Source: Marinobacter aromaticivorans
Lineage (GTDB): Bacteria > Pseudomonadota > Gammaproteobacteria > Pseudomonadales > Oleiphilaceae
Length of the DNA stretch: 64,000 bases
NCBI RefSeq assembly: GCF_002806975.1
Contig: NZ_NIHD01000005.1
Location: forward strand, 1 to 64,000
Reading direction: 5' to 3'
The notes below the pieces were generated by a model, which saw only the letters and a program-made list of their open reading frames with translations, searched no databases and was not told the DNA's origin. The translations under genes and the position numbers were made by a program. This document shows, piece after piece, positions 1 through 11,784 of the stretch. How positions within the stretch are numbered: position 1 is the stretch's first letter; every line of letters begins with the position of its first letter.

Positions 1-92
1 TACAAACGCCTTGTCTTTTGATGTTGCCTTTTATCAGGTGGTGTTGGGAGAGAGCGTGGTTGTACCAGCGATCAGTTGTCTTGGGGTTATAT
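1..92 (+). other. 3' part of the 16S-23S internal transcribed spacer
   Basis: This stretch lies directly upstream of the 23S rRNA and is the end of the rRNA operon spacer. I see no tRNA in the part that is present; any spacer tRNA would be left of the window. Bases 76-100 are complementary to 2975-3000 beyond the 3' end of 23S, with one bulged A, and form the long processing stem on which RNase III acts in bacterial rRNA operons. Confidence 0.8.
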
Positions 93-2983
<2,891 letters not shown>

Positions 2984-3089
2984 TATAACACCCAAGACAA
3001 TTGCGGATAACGCCATAAAGTCTGAAAAGACGAAAAAATCCATGTCACAGTGAACAACCTCTATCCCGTCCCCCAGTGATCAACCGTTT

Positions 3090-3209
3090 TGTCTGACGAC
3101 CATAGCGGCTTGGAACCACCTGATCCCATCCCGAACTCAGAAGTGAAACAGGCCAGCGCCGATGGTAGTGTGGCATTTGCCCATGTGAGAGTAGGTCATC
3201 GTCAGACGC
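3090..3209 (+). rRNA. rrf: 5S ribosomal RNA
   Basis: About 120 nt with the conserved 5S interior (CCGAACTCAGAAGTGAAAC near 3130, then the GCGCCGATGGTAGTGTGG segment). The two ends, TGTCTGACGACC and the trailing GTCAGACGCT, pair to form helix I. It follows 23S by about 105 nt, which is the usual operon order. No tRNA follows it. Confidence 0.96.
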
Positions 3210-3220
3210 TTAAATAAAAC

Positions 3221-3252
3221 AACCCCAGCGGGTAACTGCTGGGGTTTTTTTT
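3221..3252 (+). terminator. Rho-independent terminator of the rRNA operon
   Basis: An ACCCCAGC arm (3222-3229) and a GCTGGGGT arm (3238-3245) flank an 8-nt loop and run straight into eight T residues. It lies 11 nt after 5S and closes the rRNA operon before leuA. Confidence 0.93.
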
Positions 3253-3285
3253 GTGTCTGAATTAATCCGGCAGCGAGCCGAAGCG

Positions 3286-3314
3286 CTGCTCCTTATGCGC
3301 CCCGGTGATATACT
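3286..3314 (+). promoter_or_regulatory. possible leuA promoter
   Basis: There is a good -10 hexamer TATACT at 3309-3314, but the -35 position at 17-nt spacing (CTGCTC) is poor. It lies 36 nt before the leuA start, after the rRNA terminator, so a promoter is needed about here. No leucine-rich leader peptide or attenuator is visible in the roughly 95-nt gap, unlike the E. coli leu operon. Confidence 0.35.
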
Positions 3315-3350
3315 GTTTTAACAAAACCAAATGCGAATGGAGCACCTTCA

Positions 3351-4901
3351 ATGTCTGGCAACGATCATCTGGTTATATTCGATACAACTCTCCGTGATGG
3401 TGAGCAAAGCCCCGGCGCTACCATGAATAAAACGGAAAAACTCCGGATTGCCAAGGCCCTTGAGAAGCTCCGTGTTGACGTTATTGAAGCAGGCTTTGCA
3501 ATTGCAAGTCAGGGTGACTTTGAAGCGGTAAAATCTATTGCCGAGACGATCAAGGAATCAACCATTTGCAGTCTCGCCCGCGCTCTGGACAAAGATATTG
3601 ATCGCGCAGCTGAGGCGATTCGCCCTGCCGAGCGGTCGCGCATCCATACATTTATCGCCACATCGCCCATCCACATGAAACACAAGCTGCAAATGCAGCC
3701 AGATGAGGTGATTGAACAGGCGGTGCGGTCGGTCAAGCGCGCCCGAAGCCATGTTGATGATGTTGAGTTCTCCTGTGAAGATGCCGGCCGTTCCGAGCTG
3801 GACTTCCTGTGTCGCATTATTGAAGCCGCTATCGATGCGGGCGCAAATACCATCAACATTCCGGATACGGTTGGTTATGCAATACCTGAGCAGTTTGCTG
3901 AAACGATTCACCAACTGCTTAACCGGATCCCCAATGCTGATAAAGCCATTTTTTCCGTGCACTGCCACAACGACCTGGGGCTTGCGGTGGCGAACTCGCT
4001 TGCTGCGGTAACCCGGGGTGCGCGGCAGGTAGAGTGCACTATCAACGGCCTGGGAGAGCGCGCTGGCAATGCTGCCCTGGAAGAGCTGGTTATGGCCGTG
4101 CGCACACGTCAGGACCTGTTCAACATAGACACGCGCATAGATGCCCGCCATATTGTCCCGACTTCGCGCCTGGTCTCCACCATTACCGGTTTCCCCGTGC
4201 AACCCAACAAAGCCATAGTGGGGGCGAACGCGTTTGCCCACGAATCGGGGATTCATCAGGACGGCGTGCTCAAGCATCGTGAGACATACGAGATCATGCG
4301 TGCCGAGGATGTTGGCTGGCACACCAACAGCCTGGTTCTGGGCAAGCACTCGGGGCGCAATGCGTTTCGCACCCGCTTGCTTGAGCTGGGTATTCAGTTT
4401 GAAACCGAGACAGAGCTGAACGAGGCGTTTACGCGCTTCAAGGCGCTGGCCGATCTGAAACATGAAATATTTGATGAGGACTTGCAGGCAATTGCCAGTG
4501 ACACCCCGCAGAAGGATGAAGAAGGAAGGTACCGGCTTGTTTGTTTGCAGGTATGCTCAGAAACAGGCGTGGTTCCCAAGGCCCTGCTGACGCTGACAAT
4601 GGATGAAAAAGAACACAAGGTTGAGGCGGAGGGCAGTGGCCCGGTGGATGCCACCTTCAAGGCAATCGAGTCCCTGGTGGATTCCGGTTGCAATCTGCAG
4701 CTGTATTCGGTGAATAACATTACCAGTGGCACCGACGCCCAGGGAGAGGTTACCGTGCGCCTTGAGCGTGGCGGCAGGATTGTAAATGGCGTCGGCGCAG
4801 ATACAGATATTATTGTTGCATCAGCCAAGGCTTATATTGAGGCCCTTAACCTGATCAGCCGTGGAGGGATCCGGCAGCATCCACAGGTCGCAGATGTTTG
4901 A
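3351..4901 (+). CDS. leuA: 2-isopropylmalate synthase
   Basis: First committed enzyme of leucine synthesis: it condenses 2-oxoisovalerate with acetyl-CoA in the cytoplasm. The 516-aa length fits the short bacterial LeuA type (E. coli 523 aa). The catalytic TIM barrel opens with [16 protein letters not shown] (residues 10-25). The metal ligands are visible as Asp16, the HCH pair His204/His206 in SVHCHNDLG, and Asn240 in GLGERAGN. The last 130 or so residues form the allosteric domain that senses leucine in this family. The gene is not in a leuABCD operon here; it leads a run with the holD-like gene and rimI. Its stop codon overlaps the next ATG by one base (TGATG), suggesting translational coupling. 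Confidence 0.97.
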   Translation: MSGNDHLVIFDTTLRDGEQSPGATMNKTEKLRIAKALEKLRVDVIEAGFAIASQGDFEAVKSIAETIKESTICSLARALDKDIDRAAEAIRPAERSRIHTFIATSPIHMKHKLQMQPDEVIEQAVRSVKRARSHVDDVEFSCEDAGRSELDFLCRIIEAAIDAGANTINIPDTVGYAIPEQFAETIHQLLNRIPNADKAIFSVHCHNDLGLAVANSLAAVTRGARQVECTINGLGERAGNAALEELVMAVRTRQDLFNIDTRIDARHIVPTSRLVSTITGFPVQPNKAIVGANAFAHESGIHQDGVLKHRETYEIMRAEDVGWHTNSLVLGKHSGRNAFRTRLLELGIQFETETELNEAFTRFKALADLKHEIFDEDLQAIASDTPQKDEEGRYRLVCLQVCSETGVVPKALLTLTMDEKEHKVEAEGSGPVDATFKAIESLVDSGCNLQLYSVNNITSGTDAQGEVTVRLERGGRIVNGVGADTDIIVASAKAYIEALNLISRGGIRQHPQVADV

Positions 4902-5713
4902 TGATTGAAAGCGAAACGCAGAGACAGTTTTATCTGGGCGTTGCAGGCATCCGCATGTGGTATGCTCGCGAGCCTTTGCCCGGTGCCGCGCCCAGCCCGG
5001 AATTTCAGTTTCCGGAATCGGACGAACCTGCGCCCCAGCATTTGCCCGCGCGGGTTGCTGACCGGTTTGCCGCAGAGCAGGTACCGCTTCCGCCATCGGA
5101 TACTGGCGGGCAGAGCGCCAAGCGGATTGCCAGTCTCCATGCGTTGATGGAGAATGAAAAAACACCTGAACCAGACACCCCGTCCGCAAATCAGGGCCGC
5201 CCCCCAGGCTCTGGTTCAGATAAAGCAGCTACCGATCCTGACGTTGTTGTTTCCCCGTCAGCCGGGTCCCGGGGTGACGTTACTGATGCGATAAACCTCA
5301 ATCTCGGCATATTTTCTGGCAAAGATCATGTCCTGGTTGCACATATCTCCAGAGAAGCCAGTCTGCGGCTGCAGGAGGCGCTTTCCGGAAACATACTGAA
5401 AAGTCTTGGCGATCATCAGTCAGGACCCGCTGACCAGGTACACTGGCCAGTATTCAATAATCGTCTTGTGCCCGGTAACGCCCTGGCTGACCTGAAACTT
5501 GTTCTGACACAGGTGCTGCGTGGTCTGGAGGGCAAGAGGGTGATTGTTCTCGGGGATATGACTGGCCTGAGCGATGTTGGCTCCTGCTGGCTGAAAGAAA
5601 TTCTTCAGCGGGCTCCTGATATTGAATTCGGGCATTCTCTGGCGGAACTTGCCAGCGATCCCGCTCTCAAGCGCGTCCTGTGGCAAAAACTGAAATCCAT
5701 GGCTACTGCGTGA
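4901..5713 (+). CDS. holD: HolD-like protein, putative DNA polymerase III psi subunit with a long disordered insert
   Basis: A 270-aa protein that would usually be called hypothetical. Residues 7-23 (QRQFYLGVAGIRMWYAR) resemble the E. coli psi N-terminus, which has the same spacing of Gly-Ile, Trp and Arg (LGITQWSLR). The C-terminus SLAELASDPALKRVLWQKL resembles the psi ending ALTDLRANPTARAALWQQI. Psi links the clamp loader to chi and SSB. Residues of about 25-125 are rich in Pro, Ser, Asp and Gly and look disordered, which doubles the length relative to the 137-aa E. coli protein. Context agrees: holD directly precedes rimI, with prfC near, in E. coli. The start is ATG 4901 in the TGATG overlap with leuA; a TTG one codon earlier is less likely. 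The assignment rests on remembered sequence, not a search. Confidence 0.6.
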   Translation: MIESETQRQFYLGVAGIRMWYAREPLPGAAPSPEFQFPESDEPAPQHLPARVADRFAAEQVPLPPSDTGGQSAKRIASLHALMENEKTPEPDTPSANQGRPPGSGSDKAATDPDVVVSPSAGSRGDVTDAINLNLGIFSGKDHVLVAHISREASLRLQEALSGNILKSLGDHQSGPADQVHWPVFNNRLVPGNALADLKLVLTQVLRGLEGKRVIVLGDMTGLSDVGSCWLKEILQRAPDIEFGHSLAELASDPALKRVLWQKLKSMATA

Positions 5714-6201
5714 TGTGGAAGAAGGAAGATGCGTATGACCCTGCGCGCGGCCTTGAACTGACCATAAGGTCATTAGTGCCTGGCGATTTACCCCAGGTGC
5801 TTGAGATTGAACGTCTGGCCTATTCCTACCCCTGGTCTGAGGCAGTATTTCTGGATTGTTTCAAACCCGATTACCGCGTTTGGGGTGCCTGCCTTGGAGA
5901 CGATCTGGTGGGGTACGCTGTGGTGACGCATATACTTGATGAGGTGCACCTGCTGAACCTTTGTGTGCATCCGGGGTGGCGCGGGCATGGAGCAGGCAGG
6001 CGATTGGTGCGCCACCTTCTTGCTGAAGCCGTCCGTGAGGAAATGAACCAGGTTTTACTCGAGGTGCGCCTCAGCAACAAGGTTGCAACCAGGCTGTATC
6101 GCAACGAGGGGTTTGAGGAAATAGGGCGCCGCCCCGGGTATTATCCGGCAGCCTCCGGATGGGAGGATGCCCGGGTGATGTCCCTGTTGTTGCATACCTG
6201 A
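5713..6201 (+). CDS. rimI: ribosomal protein S18-alanine N-acetyltransferase (GNAT family)
   Basis: A 162-aa GNAT acetyltransferase expected to acetylate the N-terminal alanine of ribosomal protein S18. The acetyl-CoA binding segment is visible as [18 protein letters not shown], an R/Q-x-x-G-x-G/A variant around residues 87-104. The conserved LEVRLSN and the [20 protein letters not shown] segment typical of RimI follow. I chose ATG 5713 because it overlaps the previous stop in TGATG, the same coupling seen between leuA and holD; the frame stays open to a GTG at 5680 but that extension lies inside the upstream gene. The holD-rimI-prfC order supports the assignment. Confidence 0.9.
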   Translation: MWKKEDAYDPARGLELTIRSLVPGDLPQVLEIERLAYSYPWSEAVFLDCFKPDYRVWGACLGDDLVGYAVVTHILDEVHLLNLCVHPGWRGHGAGRRLVRHLLAEAVREEMNQVLLEVRLSNKVATRLYRNEGFEEIGRRPGYYPAASGWEDARVMSLLLHT

Positions 6202-6217
6202 TGGTCGCTGCTTGTGT

Positions 6218-6246
6218 TCGCGTAATAGCATCTTAGCCCTTATAAT
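6218..6246 (+). promoter_or_regulatory. probable prfC promoter
   Basis: A perfect -10 TATAAT at 6241-6246 lies in the 88-nt gap between rimI and the preferred prfC start. The -35 region is weak (TCGCGT at 17-nt spacing; a better TTGTGT at 6212 is too far). Confidence 0.4.
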
Positions 6247-6289
6247 GGGCGCCTTTTCCAGAATATCTGACGCAGGTTCCTGTTCAACT

Positions 6290-7870
6290 ATGTCTCACCT
6301 CTCCCGGGAAGTGGCTAAACGCCGCACCTTTGCCATCATTTCTCACCCTGACGCCGGTAAGACCACAATTACCGAGAAGGTTCTGTTATTCGGCCATGCG
6401 CTGCAGAAGGCAGGGACGGTCAAGGGTAAGAAATCCGGCCAGCACGCGAAATCTGACTGGATGGAAATGGAAAAAGAGCGGGGCATTTCCGTAACTACCT
6501 CGGTGATGCAGTTTCCCTACCGAGACAAGCTGGTGAACCTGCTGGACACGCCGGGTCACGAGGATTTTTCGGAAGATACCTACCGCACACTGACAGCCGT
6601 AGACTCCTGCCTGATGGTAATTGACAGTGCCAAGGGGGTTGAGGAGCGGACCATCAAGCTGATGGAGGTTACCCGGCTCCGGGATACACCGATTATCACC
6701 TTCATGAACAAGCTGGACCGGGATACCCGTGATCCGGTGGAGTTGATGGATGAGGTGGAGGATATCCTGAAAATCGCCTGCGCACCGATTACCTGGCCCA
6801 TCGGCATGGGCAAGAGCTTCAAGGGTGTTTATCACCTGTTGCGGGATGAGGTGATTCTCTACCAGAGTGGGCACGGCCACACCATTCAGGAAGTCAGGGC
6901 TATCAGCGGGCTGGATAATCCGGAGCTTGATGCAGCGATCGGTGCATACGCCAGCGATTTACGTGATGAAGTGGAACTGGTGAAGGGTGCATCGCACGAA
7001 TTTGACCGCGAAGCCTTCCTGGCCGGCAAGCTTACTCCGGTGTTTTTCGGTACGGCCCTGGGCAACTTTGGTGTTGACCATATGCTGGATGGACTGGTGG
7101 ACTGGGCGCCCGATCCCCAGCCCCGGGAAACTGACCTGCGGCTGGTAAAGCCCGATGATCCGGGTTTCTCCGGTTTTGTTTTCAAAATTCAGGCGAACAT
7201 GGATCCGCAACACAGGGACAGAGTTGCATTCATGCGCATAGTGTCCGGCAAGTACAGTCAGGGCATGAAGGCGCGCCATGTGCGTATTGGCAAAGAGGTG
7301 CGTTTTGCAGACGCACTGACGTTTATGGCCGGGGATCGTGAGCAGGCGGGTGAGGCCTATGCCGGTGATATCATTGGCCTGCATAACCACGGAACCATCC
7401 AGCTGGGCGATACCTTTACCGCCGGCGAAGACATGAAATTCACCGGCATTCCCAATTTTGCCCCTGAGTTGTTCCGGCGCATCCGGTTAAAAGATCCCCT
7501 GAAGGCGAAACAGCTCCAGAAAGGGTTGATCCAGCTCTCGGAAGAGGGGGCGGTTCAGGTCTTCCGGCCTTTGCGCAATAATGACCTGATTGTGGGGGCC
7601 GTAGGTGTTCTGCAATTTGATGTGGTGGTCAGCCGGCTCAAGACAGAATACAAGGTTGAGGCTGTTTACGAGCCGATCAATGTGGCAACGGCGCGCTGGG
7701 TAACCTCCAGGGATGAGCGTAAGCTGGATGAGTTTCAGCGCAAGAACAATGATAATCTGGCGCTGGATGGGGGCGATCGGCTGGCGTATATCGCACCCAC
7801 AATGGTTAACCTGAGCCTGGCTCAGGAACGGTATCCGGATATCGAGTTCCACAAAACCCGGGAACACTGA
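6290..7870 (+). CDS. prfC: peptide chain release factor 3 (RF3)
   Basis: A GTPase that recycles RF1 and RF2 after termination on the ribosome. The 526-aa length is close to E. coli RF3 (529 aa). The G1 loop SHPDAGKTT, the switch region [12 protein letters not shown], the DTPGHEDF G3 motif and the FMNKLDRD G4 motif appear in order, followed by EF-G-like domains II and III. The frame is open to 6212, but the first 26 residues of that longer frame resemble no RF3 N-terminus and include the -10 sequence, so [12 protein letters not shown] at ATG 6290 is preferred. It is followed by a TatD nuclease 22 nt downstream, probably cotranscribed. Confidence 0.95.
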   Translation: MSHLSREVAKRRTFAIISHPDAGKTTITEKVLLFGHALQKAGTVKGKKSGQHAKSDWMEMEKERGISVTTSVMQFPYRDKLVNLLDTPGHEDFSEDTYRTLTAVDSCLMVIDSAKGVEERTIKLMEVTRLRDTPIITFMNKLDRDTRDPVELMDEVEDILKIACAPITWPIGMGKSFKGVYHLLRDEVILYQSGHGHTIQEVRAISGLDNPELDAAIGAYASDLRDEVELVKGASHEFDREAFLAGKLTPVFFGTALGNFGVDHMLDGLVDWAPDPQPRETDLRLVKPDDPGFSGFVFKIQANMDPQHRDRVAFMRIVSGKYSQGMKARHVRIGKEVRFADALTFMAGDREQAGEAYAGDIIGLHNHGTIQLGDTFTAGEDMKFTGIPNFAPELFRRIRLKDPLKAKQLQKGLIQLSEEGAVQVFRPLRNNDLIVGAVGVLQFDVVVSRLKTEYKVEAVYEPINVATARWVTSRDERKLDEFQRKNNDNLALDGGDRLAYIAPTMVNLSLAQERYPDIEFHKTREH

Positions 7871-7892
7871 CTTTTAGTGGGTGGAAGCAGAT

Positions 7893-8666
7893 ATGAAGCT
7901 GGTCGATGCCCATTGCCATTTTGATTTTCCGCAGTTTGACGGAGTGCGCGATAAGACCCTTGAGGCGGCCTCCCGGGATCATCTTGCGGGGCTGGTAATC
8001 CCCGGTGTGCGTCGTGCGGACTGGGAGCGCGTCAGAAGTACAGCCTTGGCGCATGAGGGTTTGTATTATTGCCTGGGCATTCACCCATGGTTTGTTGCTG
8101 AACACTCCAGCCGGGATCTGGAGCAGCTGGAACAAATCATTCAGACCCGCCCCGAGCGGTTTGTGGCCATTGGTGAGTGCGGCCTGGACCGGCTGCACGG
8201 CACGATGGAGGACCAGTATCCCTGGTTCGAGGCGCAGATTGAGCTGGCATTGAAAAACGGTCTTCCTCTGGTGATTCACTCAGTGAAAACCCATGACGAG
8301 GTGCATGCCACACTGAGGCGGAAGAATTGGGTCGGCAGGGCTCTGCTGCATGGATTTTCAGGAAGCTATCAGCAGGCTGAAAAACTGATCGGCCAGGGGT
8401 GTTTCATTGGCGTTGGAGGTGTTATAACCCACCCGCGGGCCCGCAAAACCCGGGATACAGTTGCACGGTTGCCTCTTGAGGCCCTGGTGCTTGAGACAGA
8501 TGCCCCGGATATGGCTCCGGAAGGCGTGCAAGCCGGAGCCAATTCCCCGGCTTATCTGCGGCAGATTCTTGAGTGTCTCGCCGGGATACGGGGAGAGTCT
8601 GTGGATCATGTGGCCTCGGTGATATTTGCCAATACACGCCAGCTTTACGCCCGGGCTCTTTGGTAA
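7893..8666 (+). CDS. TatD-family metal-dependent hydrolase (YjjV-like)
   Basis: A 257-aa TIM-barrel metallohydrolase of the TatD DNase family. The signature DAHCHFD at the N-terminus supplies the first metal histidines. The GECGLDR segment, the LVIHSVKTHDE histidine, ALLHGFSGS and LETDAPDMAP follow at the expected spacing and provide the remaining ligands. Family members act as 3'-5' DNases or related hydrolases; the exact substrate cannot be read from sequence. In E. coli the relative yjjV also lies a few genes from prfC, so I favour the YjjV branch over TatD itself. The start is ATG 7893; the GTG 12 nt upstream has no better ribosome site. Confidence 0.88.
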   Translation: MKLVDAHCHFDFPQFDGVRDKTLEAASRDHLAGLVIPGVRRADWERVRSTALAHEGLYYCLGIHPWFVAEHSSRDLEQLEQIIQTRPERFVAIGECGLDRLHGTMEDQYPWFEAQIELALKNGLPLVIHSVKTHDEVHATLRRKNWVGRALLHGFSGSYQQAEKLIGQGCFIGVGGVITHPRARKTRDTVARLPLEALVLETDAPDMAPEGVQAGANSPAYLRQILECLAGIRGESVDHVASVIFANTRQLYARALW

Positions 8667-8697
8667 TGTTCGCGTGATAAAACAGTGGTAGCCGGGG

Positions 8698-8726
8698 TTG
8701 GTTTTTGTTGCTTGTTCGAGTATACT
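8698..8726 (+). promoter_or_regulatory. rplM-rpsI promoter
   Basis: A -35 TTGGTT (8698-8703) and a -10 TATACT (8721-8726) stand 17 nt apart. The start point would be near 8733, giving a leader of about 147 nt before rplM. A long leader is consistent with autogenous translational control by L13, which is known in other bacteria, but I see no diagnostic fold. Confidence 0.7.
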
Positions 8727-8879
8727 TCGCGCCCTGGCTTTTCAAGGCGATGCCGCTATCTCAGCCCCGAATAGCGTCACTGCCAATCAGATACAGGTAA
8801 AGAGCCCCCACCGGATATAATGAAGTGTTCCGGAGGTGGTTTTAACGTTTCTTTTTTTATAGCGTTCAAGGCGGAATCA

Positions 8880-9308
8880 ATGAAGACTCTGAGTGCGAAA
8901 CCAGAAAGCGTAAAGCGTGACTGGTACGTTGTAGACGCAGCCGGCAAGACGCTGGGCCGTCTGTCAACCGAAATCGCCCGTCGTCTGCGGGGCAAGCATA
9001 AGCCTGAGTATACCCCTCATGTAGACACCGGCGATTACATTGTTGTTATCAATGCGGGCCAGGTGCGGGTTACCGGCAACAAGTCATCTGACAAGATGTA
9101 CTACAGCCATACCGGCTTTCCGGGTGGGATCAAATCCATCAGCTTCGAGAAGCTGGTAGACAAGGCGCCTGAGCAGGTTATTCAGAAGTCTGTCAAAGGC
9201 ATGCTTCCGAAAGGCCCGCTTGGTCGCGCCATGTTCAAGAAGCTGAAAATCTATGCAGGCGCTGAGCACCCCCATGCAGCCCAGCAGCCCAAAGAACTCG
9301 ACATTTAA
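8880..9308 (+). CDS. rplM: 50S ribosomal protein L13
   Basis: A 142-aa protein, exactly the E. coli L13 length. It begins [20 protein letters not shown] and contains the conserved [20 protein letters not shown] and the [21 protein letters not shown] segment near the C-terminus. The frame is open to 8820, but only ATG 8880 gives a normal L13 start. It lies 12 nt before rpsI in the near-universal rplM-rpsI pair. Confidence 0.98.
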   Translation: MKTLSAKPESVKRDWYVVDAAGKTLGRLSTEIARRLRGKHKPEYTPHVDTGDYIVVINAGQVRVTGNKSSDKMYYSHTGFPGGIKSISFEKLVDKAPEQVIQKSVKGMLPKGPLGRAMFKKLKIYAGAEHPHAAQQPKELDI

Positions 9309-9320
9309 CGGAAGGCGGAT

Positions 9321-9713
9321 ATGTCTGTAGCACAAAATTACGGTACTGGTCGCCGCAAAACATCCACGGCTCGGGTGTTCATCAAGCCGGGAAGCGGTAA
9401 CATCTCCATCAATGGTCGCTCTATCGAAGAGTTCTTCGGTCGTGAGACCCTGCGCATGATCGTGCGTCAGCCGCTGGTTGTTTCTGAATCTGCGGATCGT
9501 TTTGATATCAATATCACCGTCAAAGGTGGTGGCAGTAGTGGCCAGGCAGGCGCTATTCGTCACGGCCTGACCCGTGCCCTGATGGATTACGATGAAACTC
9601 TGCGCCCTGCAATGCGCAAAGCGGGCTATGTTACTCGCGATGCCCGCGCTGTTGAGCGTAAGAAGGTTGGTCTGCGCAAGGCGCGCAAGCGTCCTCAGTT
9701 CTCCAAGCGTTAA
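9321..9713 (+). CDS. rpsI: 30S ribosomal protein S9
   Basis: A 130-aa S9 protein with the [17 protein letters not shown] start and the basic C-terminal tail [16 protein letters not shown], which reaches the ribosomal P site and contacts initiator or peptidyl tRNA. A good ribosome site (GGAAGG) lies upstream. It is followed at once by a rho-independent terminator that ends this ribosomal operon. Confidence 0.98.
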   Translation: MSVAQNYGTGRRKTSTARVFIKPGSGNISINGRSIEEFFGRETLRMIVRQPLVVSESADRFDINITVKGGGSSGQAGAIRHGLTRALMDYDETLRPAMRKAGYVTRDARAVERKKVGLRKARKRPQFSKR

Positions 9714-9734
9714 CTTTCGCTGGAGCAGATCCCG

Positions 9735-9768
9735 AAAAAAACCCGGCTATTTTGGTCGGGTTTTTTTG
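9735..9768 (+). terminator. rho-independent terminator after rpsI
   Basis: A-rich left arm AAAAAACCCG and right arm CGGGTTTTTT enclose an 11-nt loop, ending in seven T. The A-tract on the left makes it potentially bidirectional. Confidence 0.9.
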
Positions 9769-9844
9769 TTTATAAAGCAATGCAAGTCAAATTGATCTGG
9801 AGCAGAGAAGAGGCTCTGGTGGCGGCTTTCCGACTTGTAAGGCC

Positions 9845-9878
9845 ATGGTAATTTCATTACCATTTGAGCGCTTATATT
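9845..9878 (+). promoter_or_regulatory. 19-nt palindrome next to a -10 box upstream of petA
   Basis: The sequence ATGGTAATTTCATTACCAT at 9845-9863 has perfect 8-bp arms around a TTC centre. A -10-like TATATT follows at 9873-9878, so the palindrome would cover the -35 region of the petABC promoter. No good -35 is visible, as expected for a regulated promoter. The binding protein is unknown; the site does not match the FNR or Fur consensus as I know them. Confidence 0.45.
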
Positions 9879-9958
9879 TTTGGATTGTGAAGTCCTTTTC
9901 GATGCACACTGTCGGCTTTCTGGCGGGTTGTGACATCGCCTGATGGGAGAAAACCATA

Positions 9959-10552
9959 ATGAATAATGGCGACGTGAGCCAAGGTCGGCGCCGGTTTCTG
10001 ATCGGCGCTACGGCTGCGGTCGGTGGAGTCGGCGTCATTGGTGCGGCAGTTCCTTTCGTGGCATCCTGGAATCCCAGTGCCAAAGCGGAGGCGGCTGGTG
10101 CGCCGGTGACAGTCAACGTAGAAAAGATAGAGCCTGGGCAGCAGATAACAGTTGAATGGCGAGGTAAGCCTGTTTGGGTTATCCGCCGCACCCCGGAAAT
10201 GCTGGAAAATATCAAAAAGCTTAACGACAGATTAAGAGACCCGCAGTCTGAGGAGCCGCAGCAGCCGGAATACATCGATGGCGTGTATCGTGCACTGAAG
10301 CCTGAGTTTGCCGTGCTGGTAGGCATATGCACCCATCTGGGTTGTGTGCCAACGTACAGGCCCGAGGTGGCCCCTGCCGACCTGGGCGATGAGTGGCTTG
10401 GGGGTCTGTTCTGCCCGTGTCACGGCTCCCGTTTCGATCTGGCCGGGCGGGTATTTTTCTCGCAGCCTGCACCTCTGAACCTGGAAGTGCCGCCTTATCG
10501 CTTCGATGATGACGTGACACTCACGATTGGTCTTGATCCGGAGGCAGCGTAA
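9959..10552 (+). CDS. petA: ubiquinol-cytochrome c reductase, Rieske iron-sulfur subunit
   Basis: A 197-aa Rieske subunit of the cytochrome bc1 complex in the inner membrane. A twin-arginine style N-terminus (QGRRRFLIGATAA) leads an uncleaved membrane anchor of about residues 13-36. The 2Fe-2S site is complete: CTHLGC at 124-129 gives Cys124 and His126, and CPCHGS at 152-157 gives Cys152 and His155, with Cys129 and Cys154 as the disulfide. A GGGAG ribosome site lies 9 nt ahead. Its stop overlaps the petB ATG by one base. Confidence 0.97.
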   Translation: MNNGDVSQGRRRFLIGATAAVGGVGVIGAAVPFVASWNPSAKAEAAGAPVTVNVEKIEPGQQITVEWRGKPVWVIRRTPEMLENIKKLNDRLRDPQSEEPQQPEYIDGVYRALKPEFAVLVGICTHLGCVPTYRPEVAPADLGDEWLGGLFCPCHGSRFDLAGRVFFSQPAPLNLEVPPYRFDDDVTLTIGLDPEAA

Positions 10553-11784
10553 TGCAGAAACTTCTTAATTGGGTCGACGAGCGTCTGCCCGTTGTTGATG
10601 CCTGGAATAAGCACCTGGCTAAGTATTACGCGCCGAAAAACTTCAACGTATGGTATTTTTTCGGTTCTCTGGCAATGCTGGTATTGGTCAATCAGCTGGT
10701 GACCGGTATCTGGCTTACCATGAGCTATAACCCCACGGGTGAGGGTGCGTTCGCATCCGTTGAGTACATCATGCGCGATGTGCAGTGGGGCTGGTTGCTG
10801 CGCTACCTGCATTCCACGGGTGCGTCCGCGTTCTTTATTGTGGTGTACCTCCACATGTTCCGTGGTCTTATGTACGGTTCCTATCAGAAGCCCCGGGAGT
10901 TGATCTGGCTGTTCGGTATGCTCATCTACCTCGTGCTCATGGCCGAAGCCTTTATGGGTTATCTGCTGCCCTGGGGGCAGATGTCATATTGGGGTGCCCA
11001 GGTTATCGTCAACCTGTTTGGTGCTATTCCGGTTATTGGTGAAGATCTGTCTCTGTGGATTCGCGGTGATTATCTGATCTCCGGTATTACCCTGAACCGT
11101 TTCTTCGCGCTGCACGTGGTTGCGCTGCCGATTGTTTTGCTCGGTCTGGTGGTTCTCCACATCCTTGCCTTGCACGAAGTGGGTTCCAACAACCCCGACG
11201 GTATCGAGATCAAAAAGAATAAGGATGAGAACGGCATACCCAAAGACGGCATTCCGTTCCACCCGTACTATTCCGTGCACGATCTTGTGGGCGTGGCGGT
11301 ATTCTTCTTTATCTTCTTTGTCGTGGTGTTCTTCTTCCCGGAGATGGGTGGGCTCTTCATCGAGAAGCCAAACTTTGAGCCGGCAAACGCGCTCAAGACA
11401 CCCGCCCACATTGCGCCTGTGTGGTATTTCACGCCTTTTTACGCCATGCTTCGTGCGGTCACGGTAGACCTGTTCGGGCTGCCAGCGAAATTCTGGGGTG
11501 TGGTTGTTATGGGCGGCGCGATTGCCATTCTGTTCGTCTTGCCCTGGCTGGACAGAAGCCCGGTAAAGTCCATCCGCTATAAGGGGTGGTTAAGCCGGAT
11601 TGCGTTGGCGCTGTTTGCGGTCAGTTTTGTCGTTCTCGGTTATCTGGGCCTTGTGCCGGCTACCGAAGGGCGCACCATGGTGGCGCAGATTCTGACGGTA
11701 GTGTATTTCCTCTACTTCATTCTGATGCCGTTTTATACGCGCATGGAAAAAACCAAGCCAGTACCAGAGAGGGTGACAGGATAA
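10552..11784 (+). CDS. petB: cytochrome b subunit of the bc1 complex
   Basis: A 410-aa polytopic membrane protein carrying the two b hemes and the quinol sites. The paired heme histidines are visible in the RYLHSTGASAFFIVVYLHMF region (helix B) and in FALHVVALPIVLLGLVVLH (helix D). Eight or more hydrophobic segments are present. The Qo-site motif, PEWY in mitochondria, reads PVWY here at residues 289-292; I recall this variant from other beta- and gammaproteobacteria. It is translationally linked to both neighbours by one-base TAATG overlaps, so the three subunits should be made in step. Confidence 0.97.
   Translation: MQKLLNWVDERLPVVDAWNKHLAKYYAPKNFNVWYFFGSLAMLVLVNQLVTGIWLTMSYNPTGEGAFASVEYIMRDVQWGWLLRYLHSTGASAFFIVVYLHMFRGLMYGSYQKPRELIWLFGMLIYLVLMAEAFMGYLLPWGQMSYWGAQVIVNLFGAIPVIGEDLSLWIRGDYLISGITLNRFFALHVVALPIVLLGLVVLHILALHEVGSNNPDGIEIKKNKDENGIPKDGIPFHPYYSVHDLVGVAVFFFIFFVVVFFFPEMGGLFIEKPNFEPANALKTPAHIAPVWYFTPFYAMLRAVTVDLFGLPAKFWGVVVMGGAIAILFVLPWLDRSPVKSIRYKGWLSRIALALFAVSFVVLGYLGLVPATEGRTMVAQILTVVYFLYFILMPFYTRMEKTKPVPERVTG

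Noticed and set aside
3254..3350. Leucine attenuator or leader peptide for leuA
   Set aside because: No frame with Leu runs and no terminator/antiterminator pair other than the rRNA terminator.
6212..6289. N-terminal extension of prfC
   Set aside because: The 26 extra residues are not RF3-like and contain the TATAAT promoter element; ATG 6290 gives a normal start.
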